Below, one piece after another: positions 48,490 through 62,380 of a DNA stretch of 64,000 nucleotides. Where the stretch lies: positions 14,264,451-14,328,450 of the forward strand of contig OY783213.1 in the NCBI GenBank assembly GCA_963678705.1. Direction: 5' to 3'. Within the stretch, counting starts at the first letter, position 1. The number at the start of each line of letters is the position of its first letter. The stretch is from Panorpa germanica. Its lineage: Eukaryota > Arthropoda > Insecta > Mecoptera > Panorpidae. Both the position numbers and the translations under genes were made by a program. The notes below the pieces were generated by a model, which saw only the letters and a list, made by a program, of their open reading frames with translations, was not told the DNA's origin and ran no database searches.

Positions 48490-50866
48490 AGGATTGACTG
48501 ACTGCTTCATTTAAAATCTGATATTGATTTTTTTTTAATTATGTAAATTACGTATGTAGGTCATTAGATGAAATCAAAAGTGAATCACTGATAAAAACCA
48601 CGTTAATTCTAAAATTATATGCTAAATTCATAACTCTTAAGTATCATTCCCACTCACTGCTTTAATTTAATTTTGTATTTGATTTGGTTTTATTTAAAAT
48701 GAACACTGGATGTATATTTCATTCATGTTTTTCGTTTCATTTTTATCAGGGAATACGTAACTATAGTATATTTAAGATTTATATTAATTATTGACTATCG
48801 CAGAACAAATTTACAAAGTTTCAGCCAGTTCTCCATTCTTTACTTCTTCCATCGAAGACGCTATCCACATGAGATACACAAAATACCAATTTAATTGAAT
48901 TATTAAAATGACTTGTGAAATTAATTCAAAATCTAGAAGATAATTTTAGAATAGGGTCTCATCATTCACTAGACATACAAATCAGACAAAGATCCAGGTA
49001 CAGACTAGGGTGGGGGTGGGGGTGGGGGAATCATAATCTAATGACACCACTCGGGGATCTCATAACAATGCATAGAAATGACAAGACAGTGTCAATGTCA
49101 GTGTCAGGACGTCTAGATGGCACGGTGAGAGGCATGAGCGGGGGCGCAGGGGGACAAGTGATAGACACATGTTCGTATCAGCTTTGTTCGCAGGTCGCAG
49201 CTGATTGACATTTGAATTGTACGTCTCAATCAAACACACACGCCATTCTATTCATCGTTCAATGTATTTATGTATAAACACTCATACTTACAAACATGTT
49301 AAGAGCTCGGTTTACGTGTGAGTGTATAGGTGTGTGTACATATACATACATATTAGAGTACAACGGATGTTTGTTAGTTTAAATTGATTTATGTCATTTT
49401 TTATTTTGATTTTTTATGGCGTATAAAAGTTGTTTTATATTATTACAATTTATTTTAATGGTTCCTCTCATTAATAAATTATGTTTTTTTTAATAATTAC
49501 AATGTATTATACCAGCATCCGATATTTAAATATTATTTACTATGGTTTTGCTTAATTCTTAACACCAGTTGAATTGGAAACTACGTTTACAGCAGCAATT
49601 GTCTGGAATAAGGAGGATTTACTAAGTACAAATCATAAATGGAATATAAGAACTGTATACAATGCAAGATGTAGCTTAATCTACTGTTGTATTAAGAAGG
49701 TCGTCTCGCAGTGCCTTAGAACATATGCAAAAGGGCCAAACATCCTTTCAAAGGTTACCCACGAGTTAGATTATATCACTCTCTTTGAGTAGTCTCAAAT
49801 GCAGACCCCATACGCATACCAGAGTTGTTTATGTTAAGATAAGACTGAAGGCAGAGTAGCACCAGGGATGTACAGTCTTAGAGTGCAACATCGCAGACAC
49901 AATAAATAAAACAAAGCAATTTTTTGTTTTTACAATTTTGTTTCCCTGATGATACAAATTCAAAGATATAGTTCAAATTACGAGAGTTCGTCGGAGACTC
50001 ATACTTAAAACAAGTTGTAGGGTATAAACTGTCGATATAACTAAAAAGCACTGACTCACTTATTTTTCTATAATGTATATAGAAAATTCATTATTGTCAT
50101 TGCCGTAGCTACCGCCAAACATATGTAAGCAAAAATTCATACAATGTTATCTAAAATTTCACTTACACTCTTAGGCCGCACTTTGCTTAGTTCCTAGGAC
50201 TATTAATTGTAAGTAATAACGTATAATCAATATATAATTATTAATACATATATCGAAGCGTGAACCATGACTTAATTTCTGTAAAACTGTACTATATACC
50301 GATAAAGTTGAAGATCAGAATCTGAATTGTCCTATTATTTGTTAATAAGTCGTATTTAATCATTAAACGGATCTAGAGATTTAAAAAACCTGAATGTAAG
50401 ATCTCACCGTAAAATTATTGCAGACATCAATCTCTTGTTCACCGTTGTAATTATACATTTCTTGTTTAGGACGTGTACAAGATTGTGTAACTCAAATAGA
50501 AATTTAAAAATCCTAAAACCAAACAAAATATTAGGAAAAATCTTTCCAATGATACAGAATGCACGTCCGATATAAACGAAACGACTTAGGATAAAACTAG
50601 GGCCGACTATATTGTGTTTAGGAGGGGGGTTAAAACCTGCGTAAACGAAGGGGAGAGTCAGCTGATGGGATGCGTGTGTATGTCATGATAATAGGGCAGG
50701 ACATGTTTATGAGGGTGGAAGAATTAGGGATCATTTCATTTGTAGTTCTATTTTGATGAGATATTAATTAATCTGTTTCAAATACAAATCAGCTTAAAGT
50801 GATTTTGACTATTAAAAATGATTGTATTTATAACTGTTTTTATATATATTTGTAATACTATGTTTG

Positions 50867-50939
<73 letters not shown>

Positions 50940-51655
50940 CATAAAAATTTAACTAAGAAAAGATGGAAATAAATAAATGAATAAAAAAAAGAAATCTCTC
51001 TTCAAACTACATATCAAGTCCCGTCATTCATCCCATTTATTCCCTCAACCTAAGCTTGATTAGAATTTCCTGCATTTCAAGAAATTATTTCTACCTTTTT
51101 TTCGAGTATATATTTTTCCTCTTTTGTAGACTAACAAATCCATGTTTTTAATACCACCCTTTCAAATTAAATAAAACATAAAGCAGTATTAGATATAAAT
51201 TTTAATTTCTAGCAAAAGAAAAACAAACGTTCCTTATACTTTACACATCTGAATAACGTCTAAAGTAAATTTTATTTGAAAACACGAGCATATAAACTAA
51301 TTTAGGCCATCGTCTGCATCCTGCAGCTTCAGCGCCGTCCGTCGTTAAATTACTACGTGTTAACGGGCTTACTCCAACATTGAATTAGAAATATCATTGA
51401 CCACGTGGTATACGTAGCATTACGGATGCTGCCTCCCCCCACTCTTACCCATTTCACCGATTTCCCCACCCCTATCAATGTTTCCTGAGTCCATCGGTTG
51501 AGGGAGGTTCTGGGGTGATAATCAGCCGTAGTGAGTTGCATACTAATACGAGGGGAAGGTGGTGGACGGTGGAGAGAGTAGGAGTGAGCTAGGGCGCTAA
51601 ATGGAGAGACGAAGACAACACAAGTACATGGATTGATACGCAATGTCTTTGAAAG
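48490..51655. other. no supported gene
   Basis: A 97-codon frame at 48915-49208 includes a (GGGGGT)n tract (49010-49027) and has no motif. A 72-codon frame at 49574-49792 is protein-like in composition but unrecognised. A diverged fragment of repeat family C lies at 50265-50325. The 51353-51643 minus frame is CT-biased. Confidence 0.4.
50870..50937. repeat. (TA)n microsatellite
   Basis: An uninterrupted TA dinucleotide run. Confidence 0.95.
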
Positions 51656-51662
51656 AAAAACA

Positions 51663-51735
51663 CAGTTTCACACTTGTTAGCTTACCGCAAGCTAATTTCA
51701 AGGGTAATTTTCTGCTTTTCTTATAGAAATTGTCT
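51663..51735 (-). repeat. repeat family G, copy 1
   Basis: Reverse complement of 62140-62216. Shared blocks are CAATTTCTATA, GAAAAG(C/T)AGAAAAT, TAGCTTGCGGTAAGCTA-like and GTGAAACT. Both copies lie beside family A foldback copies, so the two may be parts of one larger element. Confidence 0.55.
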
Positions 51736-51744
51736 TGAATGCAA

Positions 51745-52165
51745 CGTCACACTAGGTACTATCATTGTAGTGTTTGTAGTGGAACGAGTAACAGCTGACA
51801 GAACTTACAGTGCATAATATTAAGTTATTATATAACACGGTCAAAATAAACAATAATATAGGGGTAAATTAGCTATAATTCGCATAGAGCTGAAAGTTGG
51901 TATACACCTTGGGGGCATTATTACAAATAAAATACTAAAAGTCTTTACCGATCGCACATCTGCATAAAAAGTTATTCAAGGTCAAAAGTCAATAATAATG
52001 GTTAAAATCTAATGGTTAAATAAGAATAAAAATCATACTATCTTACCTGAAATTAAAGAAACGACATTGAAAGTTTATTATTTAAGTTATCAATTTGTTT
52101 TTATATAATTTTATAATACCTTAACATTATGCACTGCTAGTTCTGTCAGCTGTTACTCGTTCCAC
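51745..52165. mobile_element. foldback/TIR element family A, full hairpin copy
   Basis: GTGGAACGAGTAACAGCTGA and CAGAACTTACAGTGCATAAT at 51779-51820 face their reverse complements ATTATGCACTGCTAGTTCTG and TCAGCTGTTACTCGTTCCAC at 52123-52163. The arms are roughly 65-75 bp with few mismatches. About 250 bp of non-coding AT-rich DNA lies between, including CTGAAAGTTGGTATACACC. The other copies carry further homology outside GTGGAACG, so the true outer ends may lie beyond. A clear target duplication was not identified. Confidence 0.65.
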
Positions 52166-53762
52166 TGTGTATTTACTATATTAATAAACTTGCACCGTCT
52201 TCGTATTTTCTTCATAATAACTGCTGATGTAGTCGTTCAACGCTTTACACGGTGTTTGCGCCTGCTCATTCATCGTATTAGAGCGTTCGTTCGTTGCGAG
52301 CAGCTCACCCATTCAAGACAGAGTTGTTTGTCAATCAAGGTGTCTCGTGTCAATCAAGGCCTGACCCGTGTGGCACGTGACACTCATTCCGGAGCGCGTT
52401 TTTATTTTTGTTTCACTCCGTGACTAAACTGCACAAACTCAAAGTTGCTGCTTTATTTTATTTTTCAATTTTTTTTTTTTTACTACAAAGTTTGTTTTAC
52501 TTCGATCGAAAATTAAATTAAATTTTCTTTTAAAATGTAGTCGTATTATTCTATTATACCTAATTGATAAGTTGGTTGGTTATTCGTAAATATATTTTTA
52601 TATTATATAATTAAGTATATATGTACTTACAGCCTTACAAATAAACCTGTTATAAAATTTATACCAGGTATAAGACCCATAAAGTAAAAAGTATATACCG
52701 ACATTAAGAATAATAAGTTGTGTAGATCGGATACGATGGAGTATGTAGAAATTTAAATTTTCGTGACCCTCATTCGGTCGTCATCTTTAAAATAAGGATG
52801 TAATCAGTTTCTTTTGTGTATCTTGAAAACTATAACTTCCACAAAAAAATTGTAAGGAATTTTTTTGTAGTTAATAATATTATCTACAATTTTTATTAAT
52901 AACTTTTTCTTGTAACTTTTATAATAAAAAAGTTACAAGCAACAATAAACCTAAAATTAAGTGAGACGAACAGGCTATATTTTCAAGGTATGGACATTTT
53001 ATATCAGCAATAGAAATGTGCAATCTTAATATACCATATTCTTTCTAATACATTGGAATAATACATTTAATAATATTTCTCATTGACAGCAATAGCTTTT
53101 GTCTCTAAGACACGCTTGACAGATCCCTGTCTCTCTTCTAAGCATCTATAGTTCAATCATCACAAAAGATTACATTTAATGAATAAAGACAACTAAAATC
53201 TTACATGCTTATCACGTTTCTCCTAATCACGACTTCTTAGATGATTTCTTCTTCATTTGAAGTAAACTCAACAACAAGTATCATGGTTTGCATAATCCGG
53301 TTTGACACATTGTTACACTTTAATCCCAATGACTGAGAAGCGCCCCCTATAATATTATTAATGCAAGAAATCAATTCTGTTTTATGCGATGTTTTTGATT
53401 GAGTCATGTTGACAAGTCGCAGCTTGTCGAAACTCCGAATCGACGGCTTCTGTAGCTTTAATATTGTGGCGTCTTCGTCTTCGTCTTCTACCCGGTACTT
53501 GGGAGTACGCCGTTCTTACATTACTAGTCTGATATACTGATAGACAGTTTATTCCCGACAAGTTACCAGGGCTATGATTTTGATTACAAGAGAATTCGCG
53601 GTTGGGGAATAAAACTTAGGGTGTTATCGAAATTGTATTGCAAGTATACTTATATAAATATGTGTACTTAAATTGTTGTTAGGCCTTTCTACAAATTTAA
53701 TTATATCTAAAAAATTACAGACTTACTACGAGGATACTTTTATTTTAGTAATTCACATACCC

Positions 53763-53980
53763 ATTATAATAATTACACTGTTTAACTTAAATCATACTAT
53801 CTTTGAAATCAAAGAAGCGACATTTAAAGTTTATTATTTAAATTGTCAATTCCTTTTTATCTAATTTTGTAATAACTTAACATTATGCACAGTGAGTTCT
53901 ATCAGCTCGTTCCACTACACACACTACAATGATAGTAGCTGTACACCGTTAGTTCACCTGGTCAGTGTTACCAACTAAAC
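53763..53980 (+). repeat. foldback repeat family A, copy 3
   Basis: Collinear with 62381-62650. Shared blocks are GTTTAACTTAAATCATAC, GACATTTAAAGTTTATTATT, TTTTTATCTAATTTTGTAAT-like, CAGTGAGTTCT, CACACACTACAATGA and TGGTCAGTGTTACCAACTAA. A single arm plus flank with no opposite arm, so this is a half element or a solo relic. Confidence 0.65.
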
Positions 53981-54856
53981 AATTTGTAAATACGAGTATA
54001 TAAACAAATCAAATAAAATAATATAAATAATTAGATGAATAAAACCTGTCACTTAAAACTACATTTTAACTTAATTAAATATAATTACCATTGCTCATCA
54101 TCCTTCACAAGTCAAATAAAACAGAGCTTTTCCACAAACAACAAAATTTCTCTCTGTTTTCATCTAAATGTAATGCTACCACCCTTTCACCACCCACTGA
54201 GGATTACGATTTTGTAACTCAACTTAATAATTTGAAGAAGGGTGACAAATTGTCATGGTTTTACTATGCACCGCATCACCACTGTCTATACAACGTTAAG
54301 TTCATCCTGAACTGTTGAGGAATGATGATGCTGTCGGTGACGGAAGGGACGAAGGGTGAAGGGTCGTATTCCTGGTGTAAGCGCGGCCCTTTCTAGGATA
54401 CTAGTACCTTGCCTTGTGTTGCCTTGCCTGGCTCGTGCTAATCCTAATGATATAGTTAACAATGACAGCTCGTCAATTAATTTAGTTGGTTGTTGTTACC
54501 TCTCTATCTATCTCTGTCTGACATATAGAATAATTGTATTGGTTTTTCACTAAGGATGTCTCTTTTACTCACTGAACATGGACAGATAAACTCTATTAAG
54601 ACATTGTATCATATTCCGTAAAAAAAATGTTGATCATATTTTAGTTTTATTATGTCAAACGTAATATTCATTATTTAGATGAATCTTTAAATGAAAGTTT
54701 AGTTTTTAATAATGATTTACTGTATTAAGAAAGAAGGCATTTTTTTTTTTTTGGCACACGCTATTTTAAAGTTAAACGAAATCCAAGAAGAACGTTTGTG
54801 TGAAAAATTTAAATCAAAGTTTTTTTCTTTATAATTAATCATATATTCTATTCAGT

Positions 54857-54960
54857 AGCACTAGTGTGGACGTGTTGTACAATTTCTTCCAACTCAATAG
54901 AGATACAACATCGGCTGAATGTTGCATGTTTAAGTCGCGCTAATGTGTACCATACTTAAT
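54857..54960 (+). repeat. interspersed repeat family D, copy 2
   Basis: Same block order as 8449-8525, with an extra 20 or so bases between the TTCTTCCAAC and GAATGTTGCATGT blocks. Confidence 0.5.
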
Positions 54961-57900
54961 AGAAATAATGCAAAGCAAAGTATATATCAATACAAGGAGT
55001 AACCTGAGATGTTTTTAATATGAGATATATAAGAGAATTTGTGGTTGAGTTTTATATAATTCCGAAAATAGGTTAAAGTTAAAGCAAGAATTACAGCCGA
55101 AAATAAATGTGCTTATATCTGCCTATACTAATGGCACTCTAAAAATTCAGATATATAAAGTTATAATAAAACCAGTGGTGTACTACAAGGATCGGAGGGT
55201 TAAACTCTGAGGAAGATCGATGTTGTATCTCTTATATATTTGGGAAAGAAAGACTGTGCAAATCTGGAAATATATCGCAGATATCGAGAAATCGACATTG
55301 CCACAGAAATAGGAATAAAAAGACTTCAGTCGAAAGAAGCAATCGAGAGAAGAAAAATCAAGATTAGAAAGTAGGAATCGAAGCACGACAGTGAAAGAAT
55401 AAGAGAAAGACAAGTATAGGAAAACCTACCGAAAATAGGTGTTGTAAACTGGAACAAAAAGGGAGACAATAGAAGAAACGTAGAAATGTTTTAAAGGTGG
55501 CCAACGCTCTTCTTGATGATAATGATGTATGTAGCATCTACTACATAATTTTATGAAATTGTCCAATGTTTCCAAGGAAGGAATACGAATATTTGGGGAA
55601 TTCGATGTATGGAGGACCAAGTCTCTTGAAAAGGTCAATTCACCAAATAAATTAGCACACACATCTGCAGAAGGTATTGTTTTTAAAGGACAAACCATTC
55701 AGTATATTGTCTCTCTTTCCTTTCTGTTGTTTCTACATAAGCTTGTCTCAACTCTTGTGTAAGAGACGTATGAATTGAGGGGTAAATGCCCTTAAGTGAT
55801 GTCGGACATATCCATTTGACCAGTTTGTCATTGATATTCAAATATTTGAAATAAATAGTAAAACAAACTATTATATTTATTAGTCCTTAAACTTTTAATT
55901 AAACCCTTTAGAAGTTCCTACCCCTAAATAATTGACAGTATGATATTAATCAACCACCGGATACTGCGATATGTTTTAGATTTAGACTTTTTAGACTGTT
56001 GAAACGTCAGTATCTGACAGCCTTAAGGGAAAATTTTCAGAATAGGGGTAGTTTTTGTTTTTGGTGGTTTATTGGGTTGCTGAGAAGGACAGATGGAATG
56101 GGATGAGATTGTGTGAAATAGGGTGGTTCGAGTTGGGCAGATCCATGCCACATTTTATTGTTTGTATTTCGTTCATTCAGTATTTACATTCACGGCTGAA
56201 AATCAACTCGGTGCTCTTCTGCTCTAGTGTTACTAGACATCTATTTTCTACTTTATTTCATGTACTAATGTTTGTAAGTTTGTATGGCGTTGTATGTTTG
56301 TGTTTGTATGTGTTTGTAAGGGTGGAGGTGATGGTGGAGGTAAATGTATGAAGTTGTTTTAAGTAAGTGAGTGCGCTGGAGTTTGGGGTTTGTTTGTGGT
56401 AAATTTGTGGTCCTCTCGGATATTTGCTGTCATTTATCTAGTCTGTCATTCTGCGTCTATACTTGTACAATGTTTGCTGCTCCGAGAGTTCGTCTGCACG
56501 CGGATGAGGATGTAGATGTGGATGCGGAGGAACACATGTTTGTTTAAGAGTTTATTTATGATTATGTATTTAGTAGGAATTGTTTGGCAGATGCTGGAAC
56601 TCATTTAATTATGGTGATGTTTTGAGTCATTTCTTTCTCTTAGTTTATTCGCATTCCACTCCATCGTAAGTGCATTAATGGCAGCAGAAAATTCGAAAAT
56701 AGTGTAGACTGTGTTTTGTTTACCAAATCAGCAACAAAAGACAAAAATGTTTTAAGAACTATCTCTTTGGTGTAAACATTGGTGTTTTTGTTTAGAAGAA
56801 CAAGTGTTTGTTCTTGTTTTATTGAACTGTCTCTCTGGAGTGAGACAGTAACCTTATTAAAAATCTTTACTGTAACACATTAGTTATACAACTAACCATA
56901 TAGATACCACTAAAAACCAAGGTACTCACTGCATACGGCTTCACTCCCGCTTTAAGCAGTACGGACCTGTGAACACTTACCGTAAGGGTCCTTCTTGGCC
57001 TACATATATTTTATTACATTTTTTGTTTATAACATGTTCGATTCCATTTTATTATTCATTTTTGTTTTGTATTTACTTTTTTCTTATTATAAAAAACCGA
57101 TTACAGTTGTTGTTTGTTTTACAATGAAAGTAATGTACTTTGTAATAACATTTACTCTTGATTCACAAGGACAAATTTGCTTTATCTAAATTAGCTGTGT
57201 GTTATTTGGTCGTGAGAGTGTTTACTATAAATAAATGATTATTAAAATACTTGTTATTCTTTCTAACATAATATAAATAATAATAATAGTTTACTATTAT
57301 AATAATAATGGCTATACATTTAAAGCAAAACTTACTTATATTTCCTGTTTTTTAAATCAAGTAAACTTTGAAACTAATTCAAACATAACAAGTAAAACAT
57401 TTAATTAAAACTCACACAAAAGTCAGTCTAAATTTAAATCAGTCTCAACTTTATAAATCTAAACCCAATTTAAGATTGGCGTATTGTATAATATGCATTT
57501 AAATTTGATTTCATTTTAATCTAGACGGAGTATTCAGAAAGGACGATCTCGCAATTAAAACGCTGTCCACTTGACTCCGTTATGTTATATGTGTACGAGT
57601 GTGTGTGTATGACCGTAGGGTCTGCATTGTCCTACTAGTTACCCCTCCCCCCTTACTCCCACTAGATCCAGAGATTCTGTGGTCCCCTTTTCGAGGTATG
57701 GTATGGCCATGGTCCACCTCATTATCGCATAAAATATATGGTATTAATTTTAACTCTCCGTGACCGTTGCCTCGCTACTTTGGTACTGTTTTCTATGGAT
57801 GTTTTACACTTAAATAGACTATTCCGTTTGTATGATGTTAGGGATCTAGTTACACTGTTATTCTTCAGGTAATTTGCAGTTAACGAGTGATAATGTTGTT

Positions 57901-59910
57901 GGGGAAATGTGCAAGGTTTAAATTAAAGTAGCACAAAGTCGTAAATAGAGTATGCAATGTATGTCGCCGCATAGGGGCACAAAGTCTCAAAGGACCTTTT
58001 TACATTTACATATTTTAGCTCTTAATTAAAAGAGAAAGTAAAAATTAATGTAATTTTTGCGTCTGTAAAAGAATATGTGTGATGCAGATGACTGTTTTGT
58101 TGGAGTATTAAAATTTGTATGATAAAAGGACCAAGAATTCTACTTATTGGACTGAACTAATGCGAAAAGTTACTACTAAATATGCAGGGTGTATTTAAGG
58201 TTTATTTAGGTTTTAACTTTCAATTTATTTTTTGCTAAAAGTAAAGTTTATTCTTTTCAATCAAAATTAGTAAATTGGTGAAATATCCTCGTCGTCTGGA
58301 CATCCCTTTTAGCTCAACGTCTACAAATTCAATCGCTCTGTTCTTCATATTTTCACAACAGTGTTCCATATTTCACACATTCTAAAATTCTCCCGTCTTC
58401 CTGTCCACTACAACTCGCTCTCCCTCCTGCGCTTGTGTGTGTATGTCAGTGTGTGAGAGCCCTGCTTCGTCTCTTGCACCTTGGGGTTTGTTTTATCTGG
58501 TTTGTATAGGGCAACATTTCTGCTTGCCATTTAGATTTGATCTTTCTGTACCCTCTATTTACTAGCAATAGGGGGTAGGCGAAGTTACCACATCTCATGT
58601 AATAGTACACGTGGGCGTTTGGAAGAACAAAAACTAACAACAAAATATTTTGACCTTTTTAATTGATTTTTTATTTGGGGTTAAATATTCCATCTGAAAA
58701 TATCGTGATATGGTTTTCTAATAAATTATTGATTTTTGTGAACGTGATGTGAAAAATTGGGTGGAATAAATCAGGTTAGTTACATTAGAAGGACCAATAT
58801 CAAACGAGAAAAACAAAACACAACATCAGTGGTGAATTAAAGGACATACTTTCAGACAATACAGAAAAAATAAAAAAAGTTCTGGAATTCCTTAATGATA
58901 TAAAGATAATAAACCAAATTTAATTAAAATAAATTAACTTCAAGCTAATATGACCTTGTTATTGGAATCGCCTCAAATTCTAAAAAAAAGGGACCAATGT
59001 AGAAGTGAATCTTATTGTAAAACATAAAGATAGCTTTGAGTGGATAAAATTAGTGGATTAATTAGTTAAATCGTGGTAACTGAGCTGAACACATATACTT
59101 CAAACATCTAAATCTATTTAAATGACATTTTACATAGTATTTTATATTAATAAATTAAAAATGTACTCCTAAATATGTTTTCGTTTGCTTATTGTGGCAT
59201 GAACAGTAATCTTATCTTTTCCTGAATATTCTATCCAATATTTCTACAAACTGGTTATAGCTCGTCTCATTTTGAATCAACTTTTGGAGCCCTAAAAGCC
59301 AATTGTTCTATTTTCTCCACATTCTTTAATCCCTTAATATAGGTCAAATACAATCGCAGCTACAAAAGTAATTTGAGCAGATTTCTTTAGTCAATTCATT
59401 CATTTTACTTCCATTAATGTTCAGGTAAATTGAGGTTTGTAAATCTCTTGGTTTTTTTATTTGGCAAAATGAACAATTAATAAATTTATAGTATAAATGT
59501 GTATAAATTAATTTCAAACTAACTAAACCAAACTTGCGTAGCACAAAATAATTAAATTAGACTCAAATTATACTTTCAGCTCTCCTAGTGTAATCTGTAG
59601 GCTATTAAACTGCGTTGATTGCTTCCCAACATCTTGTTTGCACATCATGATATCCTGGACAACAACAAACAGCAGCACCAAAGACTATAAAAGCACTATT
59701 AATCTAAAAGAAACAAATTTAATATGTAACAATAACCATAAATACACATAAGCTATCTCAAAATCACAAGTTAAACTACGAAAACGAACTACATATAACT
59801 TTTCTCTAGCACGTTGCCTTCATTCGGTTGGTCAGTGCCTAGCGGTAATGTCCAGTCCAGTCCAGCTCCCGGAGAACCAGGGGTTGAAGATGATTAGTAC
59901 CACCAGTAAA
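54961..59910. other. long stretch without a supported gene
   Basis: A pair of opposed frames at 55426-55762 (90 and 69 codons) has no recognised motif; the minus strand there carries a strong pyrimidine tract ending TTCCAG near 55460. Asp/Val-type GATGNNGATGT repeats occur at 56499-56530. Frames at 56055-56351, 56995-57189, 58446-58643 and 59344-59544 are unassigned. Otherwise AT-rich. Confidence 0.4.
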
Positions 59911-59911
59911 G

Positions 59912-60007
59912 CCACCCCTCTAGACAAGCACCAGAAAGTGTTAATTTTAATACTGTTGTATCACCCCTTGATAAAATACTAAACACTTTCTGAGCACTAA
60001 GGGGTGG
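59912..60007. repeat. 96-nt imperfect hairpin
   Basis: The left arm CCACCCCT...GCACCAGAAAGTGTT (59912-59942) pairs with AACACTTTCTGAGCACTAAG plus GGGTGG (ending 60007), leaving a 38-nt loop and one internal bulge. The arm lengths fall within the range of precursor microRNAs, but no known microRNA seed was recognised. It could equally be a miniature inverted element. Confidence 0.45.
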
Positions 60008-60613
60008 TATGGTATGGGTTGAGGGGTGCAGAGGAGGTGCACAGTAAGCGTAAGCGCATAGAACAGCAAAAGCTGACTTGTAGAATGAGAGCAATAGCAA
60101 TAGATTTAACAGGGTTGTATTTAGATTTAACAAGAGGATGATAATTAGTATATTGTATAACATAAGGTTTTTGTTGCTATATACCTTGCTTGAACTACAA
60201 CCCTGGCTGAGAAAAGGGCGACTATCGCGATTTAATTCCGTCCGCGTTTCGTAATGACCGTCATAATTCGTTCAAAGTGTCCTGAGGTCTCCGTGTTATA
60301 CATATAGGTACAGTCAAGTGTATAAACTGGTCTCTACAAGAGATGCAAGGGATACAAGGGGTCGTAATCATAAACTTAAACGAATTCTAAATTTCTTAGG
60401 TTATAAGTTCATGTTTTATTTACTTCATGTATAAATGATAAAGAATATCTTGTCAGATTTTGATGTCGATGATTTTAAATTTATTGATTCTTCTTTCTAG
60501 AATGTACCATTAAGGAAAAGTCAAATTGAAGCTTTATATTTTCAGCTCATAAGCAGTTTTGTTAAATAAATTAAACTTTTATTCTGAATTACTTCGAAAC
60601 CATTTGACGATGC

Positions 60614-60680
60614 GTTTTTTTTATTTATAATTTGCCAGACTTCTTAGGACTTCGGTCCTTTTTTCTTACTTTACATTGCT
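60614..60680 (-). repeat. orphan LINE 3' tail (family F, copy 4)
   Basis: On the minus strand it reads AGTAAGAAAAAAGGACCGAA, GTCCTAAGAAGTCTGG, then AATTATAAATAAAAAAAAC. The stem is GGAC-CGAA-GTCC. A 5'-truncated tail with no coding upstream. Confidence 0.55.
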
Positions 60681-60689
60681 CTATAAATA

Positions 60690-62095
60690 TCACGTCGGTG
60701 AAGTACGCAGCCGATTCTATAGCAGTCGATTCGGACTAGTGGTGTAAATTAAAATTAATTCGTTATTAAATCGAACTTTAAATTACATGGCTAATCGGTA
60801 CATTTAAGCAAATACTTAAGTGATAATAGACTGTAGAAGTATTAAGTAACTTAAATATTATTATATAATATATAAATTCACCAATTTGTGTCTTATATTT
60901 CTGTTTTAATATAGGAAAATAAAACGCAAACGAACATCTAAAACCTCATTATTTAATGAAATTATTTTTTGATAAATAGGTTAACTAATATGTCTCTTAG
61001 GTAATTACAAAATTTCAGCCGTAACTTATTCTTATTTTCTTATTATTCTTAATGCCAGGATGTATATTTAAGAAAGAAAGAGAGGGTTCACTCCATCGTC
61101 TATAAAAAAAGGATACATTGCTTCAGCTGTTAAATTTTAAATAGAAATACTTGCTGCTATATTTTGATAGACAATCTGTTAAAACCGTGTTTCTCTATTA
61201 ATAATTATCTTATAAAAATTGTATTTTGGTTGGATCTTGTACTATCTCAGTCATAGTAGTTTTTAATATTTAAATAGGATAATATTTGTGATAAATATAT
61301 TACAGCACCCAGATAGTAATTTTTACTGTGCGTTTCTTACAGTGTACAAATCAAATTTTTACAAACTAAATGATTAGTTTATATACGACCCTGATAAGTA
61401 CATTTCAAAGTTCTCCATAAAAATATAAAAGCAAACATAACAACAGAATATTAAAAACAAAAAGGAGAATAGTCAACTTACAATCAAAAGTATCGGTTAA
61501 GTACAAGTGCACTCGTAGCAGACCATGCCATAGTATGGTCCTATACCACACTGTACCGTACGATACAAAATGGAGCCTGGAAATGAAGTCTAGTTATACT
61601 AATGATACTATCAATAAGTTATTATATCTTAGATCTTGATGGAAAAGTCATTGTTCTTGTCAATTGTTCTCGTGGAAAACAGAACTCTGTGACATGGATA
61701 TCTCTAATGAAATCGCTACTTTGTGAAAATTTTATAAAGCAGTTTGATATTCTATTTATTATTAGTTTATGACAGACGCGACACGACGCGCCGCGACGAT
61801 AGGCTAGGCGAGGTGAGGCGAGGCAACTTCAAATTTCATTATTATAATTTATAATTATAACAAGTTTTCCTTGATTTGAAATAGTCAGGATATAAAGTAG
61901 TTTGTGTACATTGTCAGAAAAATATTGCAAATATATTGAATTTTATAAAAATTGTTAATTTCTTACAACGGATTTTGAGTCATAATTGTTTAGTAAGTAG
62001 CAACGCAATTACCAGCTAAAGATAGTATATGGTACACTTAATGTTAAAGTTTATTTAACATAACAAAAATTTACTTTTACGTAAAAAACGTTTTC
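60690..62095. other. no supported gene
   Basis: AT-rich. A short GC-rich tract of GACGCG/GGCGAGG units lies at 61775-61825. No frames of interest. Confidence 0.45.
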
Positions 62096-62139
62096 GTTAT
62101 TAGCTTGCGGTAAGCTAGAAAGTATTAACCTTGTACTAC

Positions 62140-62216
62140 AACACAATTTCTATATGAAAAGTAGAAAATGAACCTTGATATGGGCTTGTGGCAAGCTAGC
62201 ATATGTGAAACTTTTA
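62140..62216 (+). repeat. repeat family G, copy 2
   Basis: Partner of 51663-51735. Just before it, TAGCTTGCGGTAAGCTAG (62101-62118) is an extra palindromic block. Just after it, CAAGACAATTTTCTACC suggests a further partial unit, so this locus may hold a short array. Confidence 0.5.
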
Positions 62217-62380
62217 CTGCAAGACAATTTTCTACCTGGAACCAAACCTTTTCAAATATTAGAATCCTATAAAGTATGTTTATACTCTCGTCTAGACCTC
62301 TTTCGGACAAACAATCTAGAATATATTGTATCCAGTCACAGTTTACTAAGTTGAAGGCCGATAACCTAGTTCCCTAAGCT

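Noticed and set aside
55426-55698. Minus-strand pyrimidine tract plus TTCCAG and GTAGGT, suggesting a 19-nt micro-exon
   Set aside because: The region is pyrimidine-rich throughout, so splice-like strings are expected, and no flanking exon was found.
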